Below, one piece after another: positions 57,401-64,000 of a stretch of 64,000 bases of DNA; the first letter of the stretch is position 1; every line of letters begins with the position of its first letter. Source of the DNA: Acanthopleura granulata (taxonomy: Eukaryota; Mollusca; Polyplacophora; Chitonida; Chitonidae); the NCBI GenBank assembly GCA_016165875.1, contig JABBOT010000080.1:15222064-15286063 (forward strand), written 5' to 3'. The notes beneath the pieces were generated by a model that was not told where the DNA came from, did no database searches, and saw only the letters and a list, made by a program, of their open reading frames with translations. The position numbers and the translations under genes were made by a program.

Positions 57401-59535
57401 TTAGCATAATGGTCACTCTACATGTACTGTTATGACTTTGACAGCATCCTTCTCTCTCTTGGGAAGGTGAACGCCTGTCCTAAAACTTCTGTGTACAGTT
57501 GTTCATGTTTATAAGAGTAGACATGCACACAGAGCTTATTTTTACATCATTAAATGTCTGTACAAAATTGTTTTATAGTCTTACATGTATCATAGAAAAA
57601 GCCGAAAGCAGCTTGTTTTACAGGAAATTATATTAAATTTACTGGACCAATTTTAGTGTTGTTTTTCTAGTTCTATATGTCCTTGAATTAGGGTAAAGAT
57701 GTTTGTCCTCCAGTCTGGAGCTTTCGAGTTGCGACATTACAACATCCTGTTGAGGTCCCCTCAGGCTATGACATGGTTGCTTTACCGCAGGGTGAGGCAA
57801 ATTACCCATAATCCCTGACTTTCATTTCCTGAAATGTTTCTGTTAGCTGGGACCGACATAACAGCTTTTACACATGGCATGTCTGGAAATTCAAGATCTT
57901 TTTTTTTTTTTTGTTCATAAATTTCATTACAGACAATTTGTATACCTGTCGGTTTTAATATGCAGTGTTTTGCCCCATGGCGTGCCCTAAAGCGACATCA
58001 CTGTGACTGTATGTGACAATTCCCTGATGTCATCACGTGCGTTGCAACTCCAAACTCCTGTATTGCATTCTTGACATCCACCTCATGAGGCTGTTTCTCA
58101 AAGAGGTCGTAACATTACGCTGGTCGCAAGTAGGAAGTACCATTGTGATCATGGTGATTAGGCAGGTGTAATGTTGTGATCCCTTTGAGACAGCTTCCAG
58201 AGCCCAAGTCACCAAGACATAACAGAAATACTGCTAATGTAGCATGCAAACTTCATCCAAACTTAATCTTTCATTCTTTCTTTGGGCTTTAGAAATGACA
58301 ATAAGTCTGTCCAGTTGGTCATACATGGCATTCGTAAAAATTTGTACCAAGAATTCAGGAAAAAGTTTGTCACTTACTTGCCAAAGGGCCGATGTTTTTT
58401 GTTTTTTTTTCGGTTTTCCACCACCCATGAAACCAACCATGTTTGTGTACAGTGGCAGATGCCAACCAATGGCACCCACAGTTGCAACCTACATGTATAA
58501 TGGTCATACATATATATGTGTACCATACAAACCTCCTGAATTCCTCGTATCCATATGACAATGATTTACAGAGGCAGATGTGAGCAAAATGACAGCACCT
58601 CAACTGGTATGTTATAATCCTGACGACCGGAGACAAAAGCCAAGCTACATGGAGCTAGATTCAAAGATGAGATCCCACCAGTCACAGGCTAGCTGTTTGC
58701 ACATAGGCATTGGATATCAACTAGTTAGCAACAACCTTGACAAGACACTTTGTGGGAGTGTGAAAAGTTATAGAGGACAAATTCAACAACAACACCCCTT
58801 TTTACAATTTCTGTTTCCTGAATTGCAAAAGAGCATTTAATCTTTGTCTGTAATCCTGAGATTTGCAGATGGCATGACAGGTAAGGGTTACAGGCACCAG
58901 CTATCCTGACAGGAAAATACAAACAACAAGAACTCTGCTGTCACATAAAATATCTAGCATTTTGATTGTCTGAAATAGTCAATAAATACATATATGCATA
59001 CAATCACACCTCTATATACATGATATAGAATACATGTAGCTGTCTTCACACATTTGGTTCATTAGATCTGAAATATTCCCTAGATAAGGAAAACTGAAAT
59101 TCTAAAACAGTTTACATGAACATGTATATAAAAACAAAATTTTTCCATGATTATCACCAATGATGCTCTTTGTCTGAGTCAATCTACCCGCTCATATTTA
59201 TATAAAAAAAGAAGAATCTTGGAGGTGGTGAACATTCCTTTACAATACATGTACATATTCATGCACATTTTCTTTTCCTCATAGTTTTCCATGAAAAGGG
59301 ATATCTTTTTCCACAATTCTTCATTTTCGACTTCTGTGGTAATTTCAAGTAAAGATACTTTTGGTAAGTGGAAAGGTTGAAAGAAATAACAGCTGCTAAA
59401 ATTAAGCCATGCAAAACCCTGGTAGGCACCTTTCTTAGCGCACCTTTTATTAGCACACCTGTTTCACCTGTGTGATACATTTGTTAGTTGATCTCACATT
59501 CTTAGCACACCTATCACACCTATGTGATACATTTT

Positions 59536-59735
59536 GTGATTTATTTATTTTGATTGCTGTTTTACGCCTGACTCCAGAATATTTCACTTATACGATGACG
59601 ACCAGTATTCTGACCGGAGGAAAGCGAGCAGCACCTGGGGGAAACCCACGACCATCTGCAGGTTGCTAGCAGACCTTCCCACGACCATCTGCAAGTTGCT
59701 AGCAGACCTTCCCACGTATGACTTGAGAGGATGAT
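59536..59735 (-). mobile_element. SINE with internal 37-bp duplication
   Basis: (TTTA)n, TTGCTGTTTTACGCC, TATTTCACTTATACGATGAC and the body. ACGACCATCTGCAGGTTGCT + AGCAGACCTTCCC occurs twice in tandem (starts near 59649 and 59686), unlike all other copies. Truncated before the head. Confidence 0.85.
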
Positions 59736-60204
59736 ACATTTAGTAACTGGTCTCGAATTCTTCGCACCTGTGTGATGCATTTAAAGGTTGGTGTGTGTTA
59801 TCTTCCACAATATTATCTGATGGCCAGAACATACATTTGTAGAGATTATAACTTTACATGGCGGACTATTTGGAGAATAGAACCAGCAATCTCTGGGTTT
59901 CTAGTACAAGCATTTACCACTGGACTATAAAAGATAAACTTCCTCCAGCCCAGTGGTAGCTAGTGCTGGTACATGTATACCACAGTGTTACAATAGGAGA
60001 CTTTTTACATTGAAATCTACTGTTTTTGGTCTTCTGATAAAAATTCCTTCACAGGTAAACAACTACTTAAATAATCAATAATATTCTATAAATGATTTTC
60101 TTTGTTAAAAACAGATGTTGAACTTGGTCATAAATTGTCAAGGGACTTGAAAAATAAACACTCAAATAACACTTTGCAACTGTAAATGTATCCATAAGGT
60201 TTTT

Positions 60205-60303
60205 TGTGACCCCCTCTTGGAAGCCTCCACTGAACTGATGTGGCCCATGTATCAACATGATCAATACGGATGTTGTTTGTGGACCCCTCTTGGAAGCCTC
60301 CAC
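60205..60303. repeat. 73-bp tandem duplication over the PIGN stop region
   Basis: CTTGGAAGCCTCCACTG with adjoining CCCCT and TGTG words occurs at about 60214-60232 and again at 60287-60305, 73 bp apart. The right copy encodes the last residues of PIGN; the left copy lies beyond the stop. Confidence 0.85.
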
Positions 60304-60434
60304 TGGGTTAAAACATGGCCTAGTCCAAACAGCAGCACGACAAAGATGATCATGGACATGACAATAACGTAATGACTGATGCTCGTCCCTATGTCCAACC
60401 AGCTGCCGTAGTCACGGACCAAGAAGAAGAAATG
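60261..60434 (-). CDS. PIGN: PIGN last coding exon
   Basis: 57 codons and a TGA stop. It starts [20 protein letters not shown], then [20 protein letters not shown] and a divergent tail [17 protein letters not shown]. Acceptor TCTGACTTTCAG at 60436-60435. The last ~15 codons overlap the 73-bp duplication. Confidence 0.96.
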   Translation of the reverse strand, partial: HFFFLVRDYGSWLDIGTSISHYVIVMSMIIFVVLLFGLGHVLTQWRLPRGVHKQHPY

Positions 60435-62371
60435 CTGAAAGTCAGAAATCAAAGGGGGAAGAATCGCTTTAATTCATATTTAACCATTTTGATTGGAGGA
60501 GGAGGTCAATGATGCTCTTCCCATGAGTGAAAAATATTTCAAAGACTGACAAGTATACAGGTGCAGCATCGTATCACATCTGCGTGAACAAGTTCTATAA
60601 AAACATGAGCTTCAAGGTCTGCTTCATTATTTATTTGTTTAATGCAGTCATTAGAGTTTTCCACTTGTACAGTGCTCGACACTTTTCTGGTTAAAGGAAA
60701 CCAGAGTGCCTGGAGTAAACCATCAGATTCTGGCAAATAACTTACAAACTTTCCCATGTAGGTTTTCATGTTATAAACAAGCTCAAAATATATGTCTGGA
60801 GTTGGTGAGCCTTCTCTAATAGTTTCCATGACAAGACACATGCATGACATGATACTTACCAAAGCTAAGAAGTCAGAGATGACAAATACAATGAGGAAAA
60901 ACGCTCTGGTGGGGAGGTTAGTGATGACATGAACGGCACTGAACCAACAGGTCACCACAACAAACGGTATGAGATTCTGAAACCAGATACATGAACCTGT
61001 AATCATCCACGCATCTGATGAAGTCAGCACTCCGACAGATCAATACACCATCAGCCATAGGGGACTTTTGGCATGGAACTCTTCTGTCACTAAAGGCAAA
61101 AAATGTCCTACTGTATCGTAACTTTTGCAGCCATTGATTTACCTATCCCCTATCTCTCCATGTTTCAGAGACACATGGCATATCTTCCACTTCTGGATTT
61201 TTTCACTTCACAAATGCTCACCTCCTGAAGTTTCTCTATCGTTTGTCTTCTCTAAAGATCTTTCTTCAGATACCCATGTTCCAGTAAATGTAATAAAAAA
61301 TATTTGCTTATTTGGAAACATTTCTTGCAGGTCACATGGTACAATACGATATTTTTTTACCCTTAGCCATGAAAACTTTCTAAGCTGAACTCCTTCATTA
61401 TACCTTTATCATACAGAGCAGCTTCATCAAAATGAACTTTCAAGCAAGGTTTACATATCACACAAATCCAAGGATAAACAAGTGCTTTGGGAGAGTTTTT
61501 CCCATCCAATAAAATGTGCAAAACTGAAGCTTGCAACAAACTGATTTTCGAACTTGATCTGAGGGGCCCCAAAATGAATCTGCTCATAAAATTTTATAAA
61601 AATCAGACTTCTATAAAGCAGTAGTGTTATTTCATAGGAACCAATGACCAACCAAAGCCCCATTAAACAGGCAAAGTTTATGCACAGATTAGGCAGGAGT
61701 TCAAACTTTATCTAAGATTCCACGACATGAACATATTTTTATGACAATATTATTGCAGGCAAAGCAAAGAATAACAAACAAACACGCAGCTCGACAGACA
61801 CAAATTAATATTCAACAAAGTGGGTATAAAAATAATTAAGACATTTATTTCAAATTGATATTTAATTTTATCACTGATTACCACTGAGTACATCTTGGGA
61901 ACGTGCAGACTTACCTTCCAGACCATTAGAGCTCCCATCAGGAATGGGTTAAATGTTGTCAGGAAACAATACACTGATGCTGGCTCAAAACTGAGAGGAG
62001 AAAATGCAGAAAGAGTAACACTGACATAGGCATTCAGAACTCTTCACAGCTGACTTTAAAGGTAACCACTCTGATATTTATATTGTTAACATCCATCGAG
62101 GTACAGATGGGATTTTCCCACAAATAATGCACTCACTCCCAGGTAATTCACATCTTAACTATGACACAAGTCATAAGACTTCAAACCCACTGATAACAAG
62201 GCACTCAGTTTCAGTACTATGTAAGTCATGAAGAGTGAACATAAATATTTATGATATTTAGTTTGTTATCAAACACTCCTTACCACATTTCTAGCTTCCC
62301 ATCACGTCTACTCACCTGTTAATGCTGGCAATATTCCCTGTCCCAAAGAAAGCTACTAGAATTAAAAACAT
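60261..62371 (-). CDS. PIGN: GPI ethanolamine phosphate transferase 1, C-terminal exons
   Basis: Four exons in phase: 62316-62371, 61915-61990, 60860-60976 and 60261-60434 (stop), about 140 residues of the C-terminal membrane domain. They match human PIG-N nearly block by block: [47 protein letters not shown] and [24 protein letters not shown] adds ethanolamine phosphate to the first mannose of GPI anchor precursors in the ER membrane. The catalytic N-terminal domain lies to the right of the window. The final 12 residues differ from the vertebrate tail. Confidence 0.95.
60860..60976 (-). CDS. PIGN: PIGN exon, two transmembrane segments
   Basis: 39 codons, phase 0 to 0: [20 protein letters not shown], then [19 protein letters not shown] (human: ILIPFVLVMCAFEAV..., SLFLIVLVISDIMAL). 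Acceptor CTGGTTTCAG, donor TTG|GTAAGT. Confidence 0.97.
61915..61990 (-). CDS. PIGN: PIGN exon
   Basis: One base plus 25 codons: [20 protein letters not shown], then LMVWK. Acceptor TTTCTCCTCTCAG at 61992-61991, donor AAG|GTAAGT. The first base completes the Ser codon of the preceding exon. Confidence 0.97.
62316..62371 (-). CDS. PIGN: PIGN exon
   Basis: 18 codons plus two bases: [18 protein letters not shown]. The [13 protein letters not shown] motif is invariant in PIGN proteins. Acceptor CCAAACTTCAG at 62373-62372, donor AACAG|GTGAGT. Confidence 0.95.
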
Positions 62372-62462
62372 CTGAAGTTTGGCTAAGGAACAATTAGTTC
62401 AACTTTCATAATTAATGTAATATTAGACTGTAATTATTAATTCCACTCCAGTCATAATGCTC

Positions 62463-62572
62463 TTCCCCTGGGGCTCTGCCCAGTTTCCTCCCACCATAAT
62501 GCTGGCCGTCATCATCTAAATGAAATATTCTTGAGTATGGCTTAAAACATCAATGAAATCAATAAAAAAATA
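62463..62572 (+). mobile_element. SINE, 5'-truncated
   Basis: GGGGCTCTGCCCAGTTTCCT, CCCACCATAATGCTGGCCGT, GAAATATTCTTGAGTATGGC and an AT-rich tail. Confidence 0.85.
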
Positions 62573-62881
62573 ATGCTCGCAGGTTTGGTCTTCTTTGCAA
62601 ATAGTGCAGGTTACCTGGTCAATATGTTTTAAAAATGCCTTTTTTCGTGATACTTATTTTACTTGGACATTGTTATTTGGTCTTACATGTCCCACATTAT
62701 TTCACTATTTCTTCAGATACAAATGATATGTCTGTATGCTTGGGCTTAACTTCATACGCCACAATTTTTCAGTTATATGACGAGAAGAGTCCTTAGAATT
62801 TATATAAAGTGTGTCTTCTTGTGGCATGACGAGTCCACGCTGCCAGAGCGGTAGCACCCCTGAAACATTATGTCTAACACA

Positions 62882-63056
62882 CAGGGCCGACCATTTCTGT
62901 TTCCTTACTCTAATCTCTCAGTGCTGAGGGCCAAGAAAGACAAGAAAAAGTAACATTTTTAACGTCTTTCTGGTGACCAGATCTGGGATTGATCCCAATC
63001 CCCCAACCCCAAGACAGACGCTGTACGTGTAGCCACTAGGCCACTGAGGCAGGTAT
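62882..63056 (-). mobile_element. Second tRNA-headed SINE family, copy 2
   Basis: CAGGGCCGACCATTTCTGTT, TCTCTCAGTGCTGAGG, AACGTCTTTCTGGTGACC, GGGATTGATCCCAATC and AGCCACTAGGCCACTGAGGC. On the minus strand the last part is an A box (GTGGCCTAGTGGCTA) and B box (GGGATCAATCCC). Matches 6598-6765. Confidence 0.65.
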
Positions 63057-64000
63057 GTCAACCCACAGCAGCCTGAGCGTGTAGGCCACACCAATTTATC
63101 ATCTGTTGTACATCAAGCTTTAATTTCGTAATGCAGGGTTTCATAGGAGTCATTTTTCCACCAACCAACCGTTACTCTCAGGAGGAAAATGCGTTTTTCT
63201 TTCAACTGAAATTTCAACCGACCTTTTAAGGTACCAAAGCTGACTATTTTTGTACTTCACCATTCCTCATTAAATGAAATAATTATAAGTGCCTATATAT
63301 GAACTCAAGCTGGTTTTCGAGCTGAATGATATTACTAATTGATAACAGGTATGAACTGCCATTGTCGTTATTTCAAACTTCCACACACAAACAGTGTTGA
63401 GGTTCGTGAAGACGTGCCCAATAGCTTACAACTGGAAATTATAGTGGATGTAAAGTGCCCAACCTAATGAGAAAAATGCAAAACAGAGGCAGAGCCAAAC
63501 TGCTCAGGTGAAAGCCAGATGGTCGGTGGCTGAATTTGTGCCATTGCTGTTCAATGGGACCTTCCCACGGCGTTGTAGCATAATGGAAATGCCATGTGAT
63601 TATTTGGCTAAGGTTGTGTGCATTGAAAATTGCTGAAGCTAGTAACGCCACCTGGCAAGAACAGTCAATCAAGAACAAAACTATCTGGAACCATAGAAAT
63701 AGGTCAAATTTATTCGTGAGGATTGGTGGAGACCGAAAAGGCTTTTGTTTGTCATGTTTCATTTTACATGTCCCTCCGATGCCCCCCAAAAAGTGTAAAT
63801 CAACAAATTTGCTTACGGAGATTTCTGTACAAGGGAGATAGCTCGTAATACGCTTTGGGAATTTTGAGATGTTCAAACTGAATTCATGTAAGATTCTGAA
63901 TACTTATTTCCAAAAACAGCATAAACTGAATAAATATAACCATCTATTGAGTTTTTTATTCAGTCCACCAACCAAATACTGGTTGGTCCAGACGACTTCT

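Larger units (their letters stand above)
53252..60260. other. Intergenic space between convergent ATP2C1 and PIGN
   Basis: 7 kb that should contain both 3' UTRs. An AATAAA occurs at about 55207 and another near 58981 on the plus strand, but neither can be tied to a gene end. SINE copies lie at 54384-54487 and 59536-59735. Open frames at 55073-55378 (minus) and 58244-58840 (plus) are unrecognised. Confidence 0.5.
62372..64000. other. Upstream intron(s) of PIGN
   Basis: No further PIGN exon could be identified with confidence. The stretch holds a SINE tail (62463-62572) and a second-family SINE (62882-63056). The 145-codon minus-strand frame at 63439-63876 is hydrophobic in part but matches no PIGN block I know. 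Confidence 0.4.

Noticed and set aside
58244..58840. Plus-strand frames of 72-104 codons between ATP2C1 and PIGN
   Set aside because: No recognised family, overlapping frames on both strands, no clear splice structure; possibly UTR sequence.
63439..63876. 145-codon minus-strand frame upstream of the PIGN exons
   Set aside because: Right strand for PIGN, but no PIGN block is recognisable and no confident acceptor/donor pair in phase was found.

Overview
The window looks like nuclear DNA of a lophotrochozoan animal, most likely a mollusc. Genes are split into short exons with GT-AG introns. The intergenic and intronic DNA is AT-rich and packed with tRNA-headed SINEs whose body ends in a conserved tail and (AAAT)n, a type I know from mollusc genomes. 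The species call is inference; the gene structure and repeats are read directly.

Three protein genes are recognised from assembled exons. (1) 955-10218, minus strand: a sialin-like SLC17 anion transporter (major facilitator superfamily). One 5' UTR exon and nine further exons join in phase and cover about 435 residues; the last ~70 residues are not found and probably lie left of the window. (2) 32593-53251, plus strand: a complete 25-exon model of the secretory-pathway Ca2+/Mn2+ P-type ATPase (ATP2C1/SPCA1, yeast Pmr1 family), 965 residues, with every catalytic motif present. (3) 60261-62371, minus strand: the last four coding exons of PIGN, the GPI ethanolamine phosphate transferase 1 of the ER; its 5' part lies right of the window. 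ATP2C1 and PIGN converge tail to tail, about 7 kb apart. A fourth, unrecognised minus-strand gene is suggested by two or three short exons at 12.7-17.3 kb.

The rest is repeats: about 18 copies or fragments of the main SINE (two with clear target-site duplications), a second tRNA-headed SINE, a short terminal-inverted-repeat MITE family, several long fold-back elements, a decayed Tc1/mariner transposase near 21.4-22.0 kb, microsatellites and a TTCATG minisatellite.

The most unusual signal is inside ATP2C1. At six of its 25 exons the exon edge, or most of the exon, has been tandemly duplicated into the adjoining intron: exon 3 acceptor (77 bp x3), exon 4 (75 bp x4, open in frame), exon 6 (~74-82 bp x3, decayed), exon 15 (130 bp offset x2), exon 18 donor (32-33 bp, at least 12 copies) and exon 19 donor (21-28 bp subunits over ~390 bp). 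The PIGN stop-codon region carries a similar 73-bp duplication. Periods cluster near 73-77 bp. Together these give rows of duplicated splice sites that could change splicing and, at exon 4, insert extra transmembrane-region sequence in frame.
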